A stretch of 64,000 bases of DNA from Thiomonas sp. X19 (GCF_900089495.1 NZ_LT605203.1:2259622-2323621), one strand, 5' to 3'; counted from the stretch's first letter, positions 1 to 8,032 are shown. Made by a program: numbers and translations. Notes: generated from the letters alone by a model not told the origin.

Positions 1-813
1 GTCATCCAGCGTCGTGGTGACGATCATTCCAGAGCCTTTGGGCTGGATCGTGACGCCGTAATCCGCCGCTGCCCGATGCAAGTCGTCCCACGTCGCCCCA
101 GGGTTGGCCAGCGTCGCCTTGATCGGCTTGGCCGGTGTAGACGCCACCCATTCCTGAAACGACTGCGCGCCCGCGTTGCGGTGCTCGGCGGCGCTGGCAG
201 CATTTGACAATCGCGGGCCCTCGGCGCCCTTGAGCATGCCGCGCTCTGCGCGTTCCCTGCGCGACATAAACCGCACCTCCGCTCCGTCCATGCCCTCAAT
301 GGTCACGAACACCCCGTGATCGGCCTGCCACCCCTGCATCAGCTCGATCTCGCGCGCTGCCTTGTGCATCCTGATTTTCGAGAACGCGGGAATCTCGGCC
401 ATGCGGCCATCATCCCGAATGCGGTTGATGACCAGGTGCAGGTGATCATGGTCCGTGTCATGGTGCAAGGCCCATGCCGCTTGATTGCCGCCCATGTCCA
501 TCGCGTTCATCATGTACTCGCAGGCCGCTTGGGCCTGTGCCGGCGTGGGATGCTCGCCGTCTTTCCACGACATGACCAGGTGGAACACCGGATTTCCGCC
601 GCGCCCGCCATTGCTCCGGTACTCGTCCTCCCGCCCGTTCATCTCCCAGCCGAGTTCTTCGGCCAGTCCGGGCGCGTCGGAGCGGATCGCGTCATAGTTG
701 ACAACGCCGAAGTCAATTTCGGCATTTGGATCATCTGCGCGCATCACATAGTCAAGAACAGGCGAGAAGCCAATGCTTCGGCCTGCTTTCAAGGTCACTT
801 GCTTGGGGATCAT
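1..813 (-). CDS. Mobilization relaxase, MobP type (partial, runs off left edge)
   Basis: Read on the minus strand, an open frame starts with ATG at 813 and continues past position 1, so only about 270 N-terminal residues are present. It carries the metal-binding relaxase motif HHDTDHDHLHLVINR, the three-histidine signature of relaxases that nick oriT and lead DNA transfer. It also has the conserved stretch NPVFHLVMSWKDGEHP, shared with the TraI of this window at 15386 (YHYVLSWRDGEHP). The start overlaps the stop of the upstream MobC-like gene by ATGA, so the two are translationally coupled. It belongs to a separate element from the TraI relaxase because an integrase and att-like remnant lie between them. 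The missing C-terminus prevents saying whether it has a primase or helicase domain. Confidence 0.85.
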   Translation of the reverse strand, partial: MIPKQVTLKAGRSIGFSPVLDYVMRADDPNAEIDFGVVNYDAIRSDAPGLAEELGWEMNGREDEYRSNGGRGGNPVFHLVMSWKDGEHPTPAQAQAACEYMMNAMDMGGNQAAWALHHDTDHDHLHLVINRIRDDGRMAEIPAFSKIRMHKAAREIELMQGWQADHGVFVTIEGMDGAEVRFMSRRERAERGMLKGAEGPRLSNAASAAEHRNAGAQSFQEWVASTPAKPIKATLANPGATWDDLHRAAADYGVTIQPKGSGMIVTTTLDD

Positions 814-1121
814 GGTTTGGTCAGTCGACGGGCCGCCTCATCCACCCGTTGAAGGGCGGCATGAAAGGCGGCGGTCTGCTCTGGTGTCCACGTCGCAGGT
901 GGCTTGCGCAGGAAATTCCGCAGCATCTGCCCGATCCGGCGCAGTTCCGCCACACCCTGCGCATCGATAGCCGCCCGCGGCGGGCCGCTGTGTGCGATCA
1001 AGTGCCGGATGTAGGCGCTGCGGCTGATCCCGGCCAACGCGGCATGCACGTGCACGCTGGCGGCCAGTTCAGCAGAAACCCGCGTTGCCAGAATCCGGCC
1101 CGCTTCTGCAGGCGAGCTCAC
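810..1121 (-). CDS. MobC-like relaxosome accessory protein
   Basis: A 103-residue protein starting at GTG (1121) inside the preceding gene's stop (GTGA overlap) and ending in an ATGA overlap with the relaxase. The segment SAYIRHLIAHSGPP followed by ELRRIGQMLRNFLRKPP resembles MobC/ribbon-helix-helix mobilization proteins that bind oriT and help the relaxase open the DNA. The plus-strand protein at 15018 (GVFVRDLALSGG, ELRRLGAMLKSLYPKE) has the same arrangement and also precedes a relaxase gene. Family call is by motif and context only. Confidence 0.75.
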   Translation of the reverse strand: MSSPAEAGRILATRVSAELAASVHVHAALAGISRSAYIRHLIAHSGPPRAAIDAQGVAELRRIGQMLRNFLRKPPATWTPEQTAAFHAALQRVDEAARRLTKP

Positions 1122-1369
1122 GCGTCACCTGTCACAGACCGGTAGAAGGCCCGCGAGATCGACCAGGCCATGAAAAGCCCGCCAGTCACGAAGCCGACGA
1201 CACCACCGGCGAAGGCAATGCCGCAAGCGGCGAAAACGCTGGCCCAGCGGCCGGAAAGGGTCGTTGAGGCGACTCCAACGGCTACGGCGATCGTAATGGC
1301 GACAAGCGCGCCAACGAGCACAACAGGAGTGCGCGGCGACGCGAGGGAACTGCGACGGCGGTGTGTCAT
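1118..1369 (-). CDS. Small inner-membrane protein of the mobilization operon
   Basis: An 83-residue protein with two clear hydrophobic segments (roughly residues 14-35 and 42-70, the second rich in Gly/Ala/Val) and a basic N-terminus. It starts at ATG 1369 within the ATGA overlap with the upstream gene and ends in a GTGA overlap with the MobC-like gene, so it is co-translated with the mobilization functions. A longer reading upstream exists, but the coupled ATG is the better start. I do not recognise the family; a membrane-anchoring role during mobilization is only inference. Confidence 0.6.
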   Translation of the reverse strand: MTHRRRSSLASPRTPVVLVGALVAITIAVAVGVASTTLSGRWASVFAACGIAFAGGVVGFVTGGLFMAWSISRAFYRSVTGDA

Positions 1370-2058
1370 TTGAAGCTCCTGGTGTTCTTGATGGGGTGGC
1401 TCGACTGCGCATCCTTGATCTGCTGCACGAGCATGGCGTTCTGGTTCTGAAGGGCCGTTATCTCGTGACTGTCTTTGACATACACGTGAACCAGCAGGCC
1501 CATCAGCGCAGCACAAACGACACTTCCAACGAATGCCCAGAACACAGAAAAGCCGTCCTTGGCGGCCTTCCTCAGACTGTCGACCACGTCGTAGTGCTGA
1601 TGCACATTCACGCTCAGGTTGGGCTGAACATGCACCGCCACAGCGCGCCCGATGCGGTCGAAATCCAACGGTTCAGGCGGCGTGACTTGGGGGGTTGGCG
1701 GCGTTGATGCCAGCACTGCACTTGGCAATCGGGCGATTGCTTTGTGCGTGTCGTCCACGCGGGAAATCACCTCCACCATGCCTGTTCTCACCGCCGTCAG
1801 GACTGCATCCATGTCCCGGTGTGCGTCCCCATCGGCTTTCACAGTCTCTGTATTTCGCGCTGCCTCGCGCGTCATGGCCCGCCAGTCGGCGGCCCAGATT
1901 GACGCCAGCGCAGCCCACAAACCGGCGTGCTGCGGCGCGTCTTCGCCAATCAGTCCGCCCGAAGTCACGGCGTCAATGTGCGCACGCGCCGATGCCTGTG
2001 CGAGTTCAGAGATCGGGCCACGGAGTGCGCCTTTGTAGGCATCCTCTGCGTAGCTCAT
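1366..2058 (-). CDS. Membrane protein with C-terminal coiled coil, mobilization operon
   Basis: A 230-residue protein. The N-terminal 120 residues are soluble and Ala-rich. A proline-rich stretch (TPPTPQVTPPEP) separates them from a C-terminal part with one hydrophobic segment near residues 175-195 (FSVFWAFVGSVVCAALMGLL) and a short heptad-like tail (ITALQNQNAMLVQQIKDA). Both ends overlap neighbours by ATGA, placing it in the same translationally coupled operon as the relaxase. Similar membrane proteins occur in mobilization and conjugation operons, but I do not recognise a named family. Confidence 0.6.
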   Translation of the reverse strand: MSYAEDAYKGALRGPISELAQASARAHIDAVTSGGLIGEDAPQHAGLWAALASIWAADWRAMTREAARNTETVKADGDAHRDMDAVLTAVRTGMVEVISRVDDTHKAIARLPSAVLASTPPTPQVTPPEPLDFDRIGRAVAVHVQPNLSVNVHQHYDVVDSLRKAAKDGFSVFWAFVGSVVCAALMGLLVHVYVKDSHEITALQNQNAMLVQQIKDAQSSHPIKNTRSFK

Positions 2059-2345
2059 GACGCCTCCCCTGCGGTGGCAACCGGGTCAGTTGACGCGGCG
2101 GCGCGCTTTTTTCGAGGGGCTTTGGTGGCCTGTCCCTTGTGGATCAGGCGCGCATCAAGAAGCGCCTGCTGCACGATTTCGGGGGCGACGCCGACATCGG
2201 CGGCGAGCGCATTGACCACGATTCGCAGCGAAGTCCCTTCGCGCAAAAGCATGTCAATCTCGTGATGCAGCGCACCGATGTGCGCACGGGCGCGCTGTTC
2301 CGGCGTGCCGGTTCGCGCTGTCAGAAGTTCATCGAACTTGCTCAT
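2055..2345 (-). CDS. Small basic-tailed protein, first gene of mobilization operon
   Basis: A 96-residue helical protein (MSKFDELLTARTGTPEQRARAH...) with a lysine/arginine-rich stretch near the end (KAPRKKRAAAS). It is the first gene of the leftward operon, preceded by a good ribosome site (AAGGAG) 6 nt before the ATG, and followed by an ATGA overlap. The helical centre and basic tail suggest a DNA-binding relaxosome or regulatory protein, possibly acting on the inverted repeats just upstream; this is inferred from position and charge, not from a recognised family. Confidence 0.6.
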   Translation of the reverse strand: MSKFDELLTARTGTPEQRARAHIGALHHEIDMLLREGTSLRIVVNALAADVGVAPEIVQQALLDARLIHKGQATKAPRKKRAAASTDPVATAGEAS

Positions 2346-2358
2346 TGCAACTCCTTGG

Positions 2359-2379
2359 GTGTTGGAAACATGCCAACAC
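2359..2379. repeat. Inverted repeat, probable operator of the mobilization operon
   Basis: GTGTTGG and CCAACAC form a perfect 7-bp inverted repeat with a 7-nt spacer, 14 nt upstream of the first gene of the leftward mobilization operon. A second perfect inverted repeat (GCGCAT-CAG-ATGCGC) lies at 2407-2421. Their position between the oriT-like core and the operon fits autoregulation by a relaxosome protein. Confidence 0.45.
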
Positions 2380-2466
2380 TACGGAGCTGCAACGCAGCCT
2401 CAAAACGCGCATCAGATGCGCACGATCACCGACGACAAGCGAAGCGCGGAATCCGGTCTTTGATCT

Positions 2467-2498
2467 CGGGTGTCGGGCGAAGCCTGACCAGTCTGGGG
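2467..2498. other. oriT core resembling the ColE1/pMB1 bom region
   Basis: The stretch GGGTGTCGGGCGAAGCCTGA followed by CCAGTCTGGGG closely matches, from memory, the bom/nic region of ColE1-type plasmids (GGTGTCGGGGCGCAGCCATG ACCCAGTC). It lies upstream of the mobilization operon, where oriT is expected, in a 257-bp gene-free gap. The nick site was not determined. Confidence 0.5.
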
Positions 2499-2602
2499 CG
2501 GGAAACATGCGGCGCAAGCCAAAATGTTTACACGCTCCACATCCTGCACAGAAAACCTTTGACCCCTTTCGACGGTTTCGATGTCCGCCGCTGCGCATCA
2601 CT

Positions 2603-3829
2603 TCAGGCATCGGAAACACAAGCCGTCCGCACGTCCTCGCGCACGTCCGGTGTGGCGAGTTTGTCCAGATAGTCCGCCCATGCCTGCATCATCTCAACAC
2701 GCTTCGGCCAGTGCTGCGTGCGGTTGTACGCGGCACCCAGGCTGCCTTGCTTGACGTGCGAAAGCTGTTCCTCGATCACATCCCAGTCGTATTCGAGAAC
2801 TTCATCCAGGATCGTTCTTGCCATCGCCCGGAAACCATGAACGGTCATTAAATCCACGTCATAACCAAGGCTCTTGAGCGCGGCATTGAGCGTGCCGGAA
2901 CTCATGCACTTCTCGCGCTTCCTGACACTCGGGAACACATAGTCGCCACGCGAAAGGAGTCGGGCTTCCCGCAGCAACGCGACGGATTGACGCGCCAAAG
3001 GAACCCGGTGTTCTTTGCTCATTTTCATGAATTCGGCGGGGATGGAAACTTCGGGACGCTCGGCGTCGAGCTTCACCCATGCCCACTTCATCTGCCGCAA
3101 TTCGCCCTGGCGGAGGAACACCAGCGGGGCCAATTGCAAGGCGATCCGGGTGACAAACCCGCCGCGATAGGCATTGATGCTGCGCATGAGTTGCGCCACG
3201 TCCAGCGGGTCAGTCAGTGCAGCAAGGTGCTTGCCTCTGGATGGCGTCAGTGCGCCGCGAAGGGCAGTGGTCGGATCGATCTCGGCACGCCCGGTTGACA
3301 CGGCGTAGCGCATGACCTGTGAGCAGACATCTTTGACCCGGTGTGCAGTTTCAATCGTTCCCCGCGCCTCGATTTTGCGCAGCACGGCCAGCACATCGGG
3401 CGCCTTGAGACTGGCAACCTGTGCAGCGCCGATGTGCGGAAAGACGAACTTCTCCAGCCGCTGCATCAACCTGACTGCGTGGGACGGTTGCCATTGGACG
3501 CTCATCCGGCGATGCCATTCGCGCGCAACGATCTCGAAACTGTTTTCGGTGTCTGGCGGCAGACCCTTGCGCACTTTGCGCGCGCCGCTCGGATCGATTC
3601 CGTCAAGCAGACTGACGCGCATCCGGTCACGTTCTTCGCGCGCGGCCCGGATGCCTTTGTCGGGGAACTTGCCTAGCGAAAGCAGCTTTTCCTTGCCGTC
3701 GACCAGGTATCTGAATCGCCAGACCTTGGCGCCAGTCGGTGACACCCAAAGATGGAGTCCACCCCCATCATAGAGCTTGTAGGGCTTCTCCAGGGGCACG
3801 GCATTTCTGCACTTCATGTCATTGAGCAT
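2603..3829 (-). CDS. int: P4-type tyrosine site-specific integrase
   Basis: Catalyses integration and excision of the left-hand element by tyrosine recombination. The start is ATG 3829 (MLNDMKCRNAVPLEKPYKL), preceded by AAAGGAAA; a longer reading to 3868 lacks a ribosome site. The N-terminal arm has the P4-family hallmark YKLYDGGGLHLWVSPTG; the catalytic domain shows Arg in FLRQGELRQMKW, the HxxR box in VHGFRAMART, LSH, and the nucleophile Tyr in GAAYNRTQ. At about 408 residues it has normal length. It is transcribed away from the tRNA/tmRNA-like remnant at 3991-4012, the usual geometry for P4 integrases that use tRNA or tmRNA 3' ends as attB. Confidence 0.93.
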   Translation of the reverse strand: MLNDMKCRNAVPLEKPYKLYDGGGLHLWVSPTGAKVWRFRYLVDGKEKLLSLGKFPDKGIRAAREERDRMRVSLLDGIDPSGARKVRKGLPPDTENSFEIVAREWHRRMSVQWQPSHAVRLMQRLEKFVFPHIGAAQVASLKAPDVLAVLRKIEARGTIETAHRVKDVCSQVMRYAVSTGRAEIDPTTALRGALTPSRGKHLAALTDPLDVAQLMRSINAYRGGFVTRIALQLAPLVFLRQGELRQMKWAWVKLDAERPEVSIPAEFMKMSKEHRVPLARQSVALLREARLLSRGDYVFPSVRKREKCMSSGTLNAALKSLGYDVDLMTVHGFRAMARTILDEVLEYDWDVIEEQLSHVKQGSLGAAYNRTQHWPKRVEMMQAWADYLDKLATPDVREDVRTACVSDA

Positions 3830-3850
3830 TGGGGTATTTCCTTTCGGACG

Positions 3851-3876
3851 GCACGATACCCCATGCACGATACCCC
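3851..3876. repeat. 12-bp direct repeat upstream of int
   Basis: GCACGATACCCC occurs twice (3851-3862, 3865-3876) with a 14-bp period, just upstream of the leftward integrase. The GATACCCC core recurs as a palindrome at 12784 before trbB. These look like arm-type integrase or excisionase sites or a repressor operator. Confidence 0.5.
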
Positions 3877-3927
3877 GTGATCCCGCGAAACAACGGCGAA
3901 CAACGGAGGCTTAAGAAGGCAAAGAAA

Positions 3928-3965
3928 AAGCCGTAACCCTCTGATTTCTTAGAAGATTACGGCTT
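3928..3965 (-). terminator. Rho-independent terminator near the att remnant
   Basis: AAGCCGTAA and TTACGGCTT form a perfect 9-bp stem; on the minus strand the stem is followed by TTTTTC. It lies just downstream, in the minus sense, of the tRNA/tmRNA 3'-end remnant at 3991-4012, where a natural terminator of that RNA gene would sit. Confidence 0.55.
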
Positions 3966-3990
3966 ATTTGGAACAATCCAAAACAAGGTG

Positions 3991-4012
3991 TTGGTGGAGC
4001 CGGGGGGAATTC
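3991..4012 (-). other. Att-like remnant of a tRNA/tmRNA 3' end
   Basis: On the minus strand this reads GAATTCCCCCCGGCTCCACCA, close to the T-arm and acceptor end of tmRNA (and some tRNAs), ending in ACCA. The rest of an RNA gene is absent, as expected for the short identity segment carried by an integrative element. Roughly 160 bp from the start of the P4-type integrase. Confidence 0.55.
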
Positions 4013-4051
4013 CATGCACGTCAACAAAACGTAGCATAAAAATAACAACCA

Positions 4052-4146
4052 ATCAACAAGGGATCAATATTTCTCTCGTGTTTTCAGATAGTTGTCCCTT
4101 CTAAATACCCATAATATCAACAAGGGTAAACAGAGCATTAACAAGC
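4052..4146. repeat. Iterated ATCAACAAGG / CATTAACAA motifs before second integrase
   Basis: ATCAACAAGG occurs at 4052-4061 and 4116-4125, and CATTAACAAGC at 4136-4146, in an AT-rich stretch between the two integrases. The same words recur together at 12629-12680 upstream of trbB. They may be binding sites for an excision or regulatory protein shared by the integrase and transfer regions. Confidence 0.4.
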
Positions 4147-4284
4147 AATCAACTTGTCAGAGTAAGATCGGGAGTAAGAACTGATGGCGTTCTTACGCGC
4201 GACATCGGTACGGGTAAACCCTTTATTCTTGTTAGGTTCCCAACTGCGGAACTGAACCCGCGTCCCACACATTCTGATCCTGCT

Positions 4285-5487
4285 TTGCAGATCTTCAACA
4301 AACTTTCCGCTCGCCAGGTTGCTGGTCTTCCCGCTGGGTTCCACAGCGACGGCGGCAACCTCTACATCCGAGTCAAAGAATCCGGTGCTCGATCCTGGGT
4401 GTTCCGATACCGGGCTGAAGGGAAGGTGCGAGAGATCGGCCTTGGCCCTGTGCATGCCCGTAGCCTCGCCCAGGCCCGCGAAATTGCCGCCAAGATGCGC
4501 AACGCACTGCTTGACAGCGCCGACCCTGCTGGTGTTCTGGCACACCGACCAAAATCAACGGCGTCGTCGTTCAAGGCCGTTGCCACGGATCTGATCGAAG
4601 CAAAAACGGCAGGCTGGACGAACCAGAAGCACGCTTGGCAGTGGACGAACAGCCTGGAGAAATTCGTCTACCCCAAAATCGGCGCTCTGGATGTCTCTGT
4701 TGTCGATACCGATCAGGTGCTCGACGTTCTCAAAGCAATCTGGGCTGACAAACACGAAACAGCGACCCGCGTGCGCCAGCGCATCGAAGCCGTGCTGGAC
4801 GCGGCGAAAGCGCGGAAGCTGCGCATCGGCGAGAACCCGGCTCGCTGGAAAGGGCATCTGGACAAATTACTCGCAGCCATTCTGAAGTCGCAACGGGTTG
4901 AACATCATCCCGCCATGCCATGGCAGGAGTTGCCGGCATTCATCGCCCAACTTCAAGCACGCGATGCTGTCGCCGCCCGAGCCCTGGAATTCCTCATCCT
5001 CAACGCCAACCGCACTGGCGAGGTCATCGGAGCGCAGTGGTGCGAAATCAACCTGGATTCCGGCCTGTGGCTCATTCCAGCCCCACGCATGAAAACTAAG
5101 CGTGAGCACCGCGTTCCATTATCCAAGCGCAGCCTGGAGATTCTTGCGTCACTCAAGGGTCTGGATGACGAGTTTGTCTTCCCTGGTGGCCAAATCAAAA
5201 GGCCGATCAGTAATCAGGCCATGAACGCGCTGATGGACCGCATGAAATGTACCGACGTGTCGGTTCATGGTTTCCGCTCCACGTTCCGGGACTGGGTGTC
5301 CGAAGCGACCAACTTCAACCCCGAACTCGCTGAAATGGCTCTAGCGCACACGATCAGCAATAAAGTTGAGGCTGCCTACCGGCGCGGCGACCTTCTTGAA
5401 AAACGCAAGGAGCTGATGAAAGCGTGGGCAGAGTACGCCCTTTCAGCCGTTGGCCGCTCTCTTAAGAAACTCACCTCAAGTGGTTGA
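4285..5487 (+). CDS. int: P4-type tyrosine site-specific integrase (second, rightward)
   Basis: A 400-residue tyrosine recombinase, presumably for the conjugative element to its right. The N-terminal arm domain is visible (KLSARQVAGLPAGFHSDGGN, LYIRVKESGARSWVFRY), then Arg in LNANRTGEVIGAQW, HRVPLSKRS, the HxxR box in VHGFRSTFRDW, and LAH...AAYRRGD with the nucleophile Tyr. No ATG precedes the domain before an in-frame stop at 4102; TTG 4285 is the most sensible start, without an obvious ribosome site, so the 5' end could have been altered by recombination at the nearby att. It shares limited similarity with the leftward integrase and points in the opposite direction. It ends immediately before the IS110-family copy, so the last few codons may be affected by that insertion. 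Confidence 0.88.
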   Translation: MQIFNKLSARQVAGLPAGFHSDGGNLYIRVKESGARSWVFRYRAEGKVREIGLGPVHARSLAQAREIAAKMRNALLDSADPAGVLAHRPKSTASSFKAVATDLIEAKTAGWTNQKHAWQWTNSLEKFVYPKIGALDVSVVDTDQVLDVLKAIWADKHETATRVRQRIEAVLDAAKARKLRIGENPARWKGHLDKLLAAILKSQRVEHHPAMPWQELPAFIAQLQARDAVAARALEFLILNANRTGEVIGAQWCEINLDSGLWLIPAPRMKTKREHRVPLSKRSLEILASLKGLDDEFVFPGGQIKRPISNQAMNALMDRMKCTDVSVHGFRSTFRDWVSEATNFNPELAEMALAHTISNKVEAAYRRGDLLEKRKELMKAWAEYALSAVGRSLKKLTSSG

Positions 5488-5502
5488 TGGGCAAGGTATT
5501 GT

Positions 5503-6870
5503 TCAGGCAGTCTGGGGCATGGCGACGAGTTGCATGCCGAGCTTGCTGGCGCGCTGGGACAGTTGGCGCAGTACGCGCTCGCGGTATCTCTCTTCGTAAT
5601 AGGCCTGGCCTTGGTCGGTGTATTCCTCGCCCTTGGTCAGCATCGTGTAGATGAGCCGCGCGAGCTTGTGGGCGGCGGCCGCGACGGCCTTGGGTTTGTC
5701 CATGCGCGCGCACATGCGCCTGAAGTACGCCCCTAGCGCCGACTGGCTGGTGCGCAGTGCGGCCGCCGCGAGTCGCAGCGCCTGCGCTGCGCGGTTGGCG
5801 CAGCGTTTGGTCTTGCCGCTCATCACCTTGCCGCCCGTGATCTTGGTGCCTGGACACAGGCCCATCCAGCTCGCAAAGTGCTTGTCACTGGGGAAGCGCG
5901 ACATGTCCGCGCCGGTCTCGCTGATCACGGCCAACGCTGTGGTCACGTCGATGCCATCAATGCGCGTCAGGTCCACGCCGCACATCTTGAAGAGCTGCGT
6001 GCGCAGATCGAACTTCGGCGCGTTGCGGGCGCGGCCGCGCTTCTTGCCCTTGGCGGGTTCGCCGTCGTGAACCTGCAGGGTTTGCATCTGCTGCTCGATC
6101 TGCGTGTCGCATTCGGCAAGCTGCGTGCCGATGAAGTCGAAGGCGTCCAGCGCCTGCTTCAACGCGAACAAGTGCTCCGCCCGCCAGTTGCTGCCCTGCA
6201 GGCTCTTGGCGATCTCCTCGACACTGGCCTTCACGCGCACGTTCTTCATCGCACCCAGCACCTGGCCGTCGCGCTCGCCGGCGACGATGGCGCGCAGGAT
6301 CTTCTGGCCCGTCTCGCCCACCACATCGGCAATCACGTTGGCGAGTTGCACGTTCATCTGCGTCAGCGCCTTTTGCATGTGCTGGACGTCGCGGCCCTGG
6401 CTCCTGAGCAGCATGGCGCGCTGGCGCCACAGCGAGCGCAGCACACAGACCTGCTCGGTCGGGCGGAACGCGCCGCTGAGCAGGCCATAGGTCATGAGCT
6501 GCTGCAGCCACTGGCAGTCGAGCACATCGGACTTGCGCCCCGACACATTCTTGACGTGCCGCGCGTTCACCAGCAGCACCGTGAAGCCGCGCGACTCCAG
6601 CAGCTCGAACAGCGGGATCCAGTACACGCCGGTGGATTCCATCGCGACGGTGTCGACCTTGCAGGCCTTGAGCCAGTCGGCGATGGCGTTGAGGTCGACC
6701 GTGAAGCTGGGGAACTCGCGTACCGGCTCGTCGTCGCGGTCCGGCGGTACGGCCACGAAGTGGGCTGCGCTGCCGATGTCGATGCCTGCGGCATTGGGGT
6801 GGGTGATCGTCAAGGCCGCTGCACGAGCCTTGACGGGCTTGGGGATGACGCTGCGATTGCGTTGAATCAT
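5503..6870 (-). CDS. IS110-family DEDD transposase
   Basis: A roughly 455-residue IS110-family recombinase. The N-terminal DEDD RuvC-like domain is seen in AAGIDIGSAAHFVAV, the acidic MESTGVYW motif and GRKSDVLDCQWL; the C-terminal serine-containing domain in ASWMGLCPGTKITGGKVMSG. IS110 enzymes move without typical inverted repeats and are guided by a bridge RNA. ATG 6870 is preceded by GGAG at good spacing; a GTG at 6930 would add 20 residues. The gene ends 16 nt from the end of the rightward integrase, so the element sits directly at its 3' end. Confidence 0.92.
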   Translation of the reverse strand: MIQRNRSVIPKPVKARAAALTITHPNAAGIDIGSAAHFVAVPPDRDDEPVREFPSFTVDLNAIADWLKACKVDTVAMESTGVYWIPLFELLESRGFTVLLVNARHVKNVSGRKSDVLDCQWLQQLMTYGLLSGAFRPTEQVCVLRSLWRQRAMLLRSQGRDVQHMQKALTQMNVQLANVIADVVGETGQKILRAIVAGERDGQVLGAMKNVRVKASVEEIAKSLQGSNWRAEHLFALKQALDAFDFIGTQLAECDTQIEQQMQTLQVHDGEPAKGKKRGRARNAPKFDLRTQLFKMCGVDLTRIDGIDVTTALAVISETGADMSRFPSDKHFASWMGLCPGTKITGGKVMSGKTKRCANRAAQALRLAAAALRTSQSALGAYFRRMCARMDKPKAVAAAAHKLARLIYTMLTKGEEYTDQGQAYYEERYRERVLRQLSQRASKLGMQLVAMPQTA

Positions 6871-7195
6871 GGCTTGCTCCATCATCGGTTGCGGAATGTG
6901 GTGCCGCCTCGGGTACGTCGTCTTGCTCACTCTCTTAAACGGGATATCGCCACGCCAGCTATGAACTGCCGCGACGATTCACCAATGTCGATGACGTCAC
7001 CCAGGACCACGCTAACCCGCGGGCATTGCGCACCATGGCTACATCGGTCTTCCGCGGCACCGCATTCCACCTTGCCACAACCGGAGCACGCTGTGTTTCT
7101 TCGGCGCGATTTGCGGCAACGGGCCGATTACTTCGCTAACCATCCCTTTCCTGGCCCCCTGCCCTCGCGCGTCTGCAAAGAGCACCTGCCGCCGT
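6871..7195. other. Non-coding flank of the IS110 copy; possible bridge-RNA region
   Basis: About 325 bp with no convincing gene, upstream of the IS110-family transposase in its own sense. In the IS110 subgroup the non-coding left end encodes the bridge RNA, so part of this stretch could be that RNA. I could not fix the element boundary or draw the RNA fold. The part next to 7196 may belong to the downstream region of the toxin gene instead. Confidence 0.3.
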
Positions 7196-7717
7196 TCAGT
7201 CGGCAATGCAGAACAGCGGGATGAACATCGGCGACGGATCGGGGCTCTTGTCGCCAACCAGCAGCGTGAAGCCGAGCTTTTGGTAGAAGTCCACAGCCAG
7301 CGGGTCGGCATCCAAGTACATACCGAAGCTGCCAACCTGGATTGCCACAGACTTCGTGAGTGCCAGCGCGTGTTTCATCAGTCTGGAGCCGAGTTGACGC
7401 CCTTTGTAGTTCTTGTCCACGCCCAGCATGACGAGCCTTGAGCATGGAATTTTTCGGGGCAATGACCCAAGCTGCAAGGCGGAGAGCGATGACACATCAA
7501 TCATATGCTGAGCAATCGTGTAGAAGCCTACGAAGCTGTCCCCTTGCGCTGGGTCTGTCAGCACATAGGCCACGCTCAAGTTTTTCTTGGTCTGCGACTT
7601 CAGGCTGTTGTGCACGAACGAATTGATGACGGCGTGTTCGCAGTCGAACTGCTTTTGTCCTGCATAGATCAAGCCAGGGTCGTACCGCGAAAGTTCAACC
7701 GCCGCGCCCTGCTTCAT
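7196..7717 (-). CDS. GNAT acetyltransferase toxin (TacT-like)
   Basis: A 173-residue GCN5-related N-acetyltransferase. Members paired with DUF1778 antitoxins acetylate the amino group of charged tRNAs and stop translation. The N-terminal FDCEHAVINSFVHNSL region and the acetyl-CoA binding stretch LVMLGVDKNYKGRQLGSRLM are typical, as is the C-terminal ADPLAVDFYQKLGF. The start overlaps the stop of the antitoxin gene by ATGA, giving the usual antitoxin-toxin order. In an integrative element it would act as a stabilising addiction module. Confidence 0.9.
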   Translation of the reverse strand: MKQGAAVELSRYDPGLIYAGQKQFDCEHAVINSFVHNSLKSQTKKNLSVAYVLTDPAQGDSFVGFYTIAQHMIDVSSLSALQLGSLPRKIPCSRLVMLGVDKNYKGRQLGSRLMKHALALTKSVAIQVGSFGMYLDADPLAVDFYQKLGFTLLVGDKSPDPSPMFIPLFCIAD

Positions 7718-8001
7718 TGCTGATTCGGAAAGTCGGGCAAGGTCATCAACGCTTTCATGGCCTTCGTTGGCTGTTGCGGATGCGTCAACAATCGGACCAA
7801 GGCTGCTTGGCCTTGCTTTGTCAACGTGATGCTGGCGTGCTCACTGAGTACCTTGCGGGCTTTTTCGATGGCAGGGCCAAGTACAAACGAGGTCAAGTCC
7901 AACCCATCCAACGCCGCGGCCTGACTGAGCATGTCTTTCATGTCGGCCGTGGTCTTGAATTCCATGCGGGCCTGGCGCAGATGCAGTGCAGTTGTTTCCA
8001 T
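7714..8001 (-). CDS. DUF1778 antitoxin (TacA-like)
   Basis: A 95-residue antitoxin. The N-terminal half (MEFKTTADMKDMLSQAAALDGLDLTSFVLGPA) matches the ribbon-helix-helix DUF1778 fold that binds its own promoter; the C-terminal tail LMTLPDFPNQQ would wrap the GNAT toxin. GGAGGA lies 8 nt before ATG 8001, and a plausible sigma70 promoter lies at 8033-8061. It is translationally coupled to the toxin gene. Confidence 0.88.
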   Translation of the reverse strand: METTALHLRQARMEFKTTADMKDMLSQAAALDGLDLTSFVLGPAIEKARKVLSEHASITLTKQGQAALVRLLTHPQQPTKAMKALMTLPDFPNQQ

Positions 8002-8032
8002 GGAGAAATTCCTCCGCTTTAGAGAGGAGTCT

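Noticed and set aside
4232..4272. tRNA-like sequence on the minus strand (GCGGGTTCAGTTCCGC)
   Set aside because: The T-arm would have an 8-nt loop and no acceptor or anticodon arm can be drawn; coincidental similarity.
5878..7224. Long plus-strand reading frame over the IS110 transposase
   Set aside because: Antisense shadow of the transposase; Leu/Arg/His-rich with no domain. The transposase on the minus strand has all family motifs.
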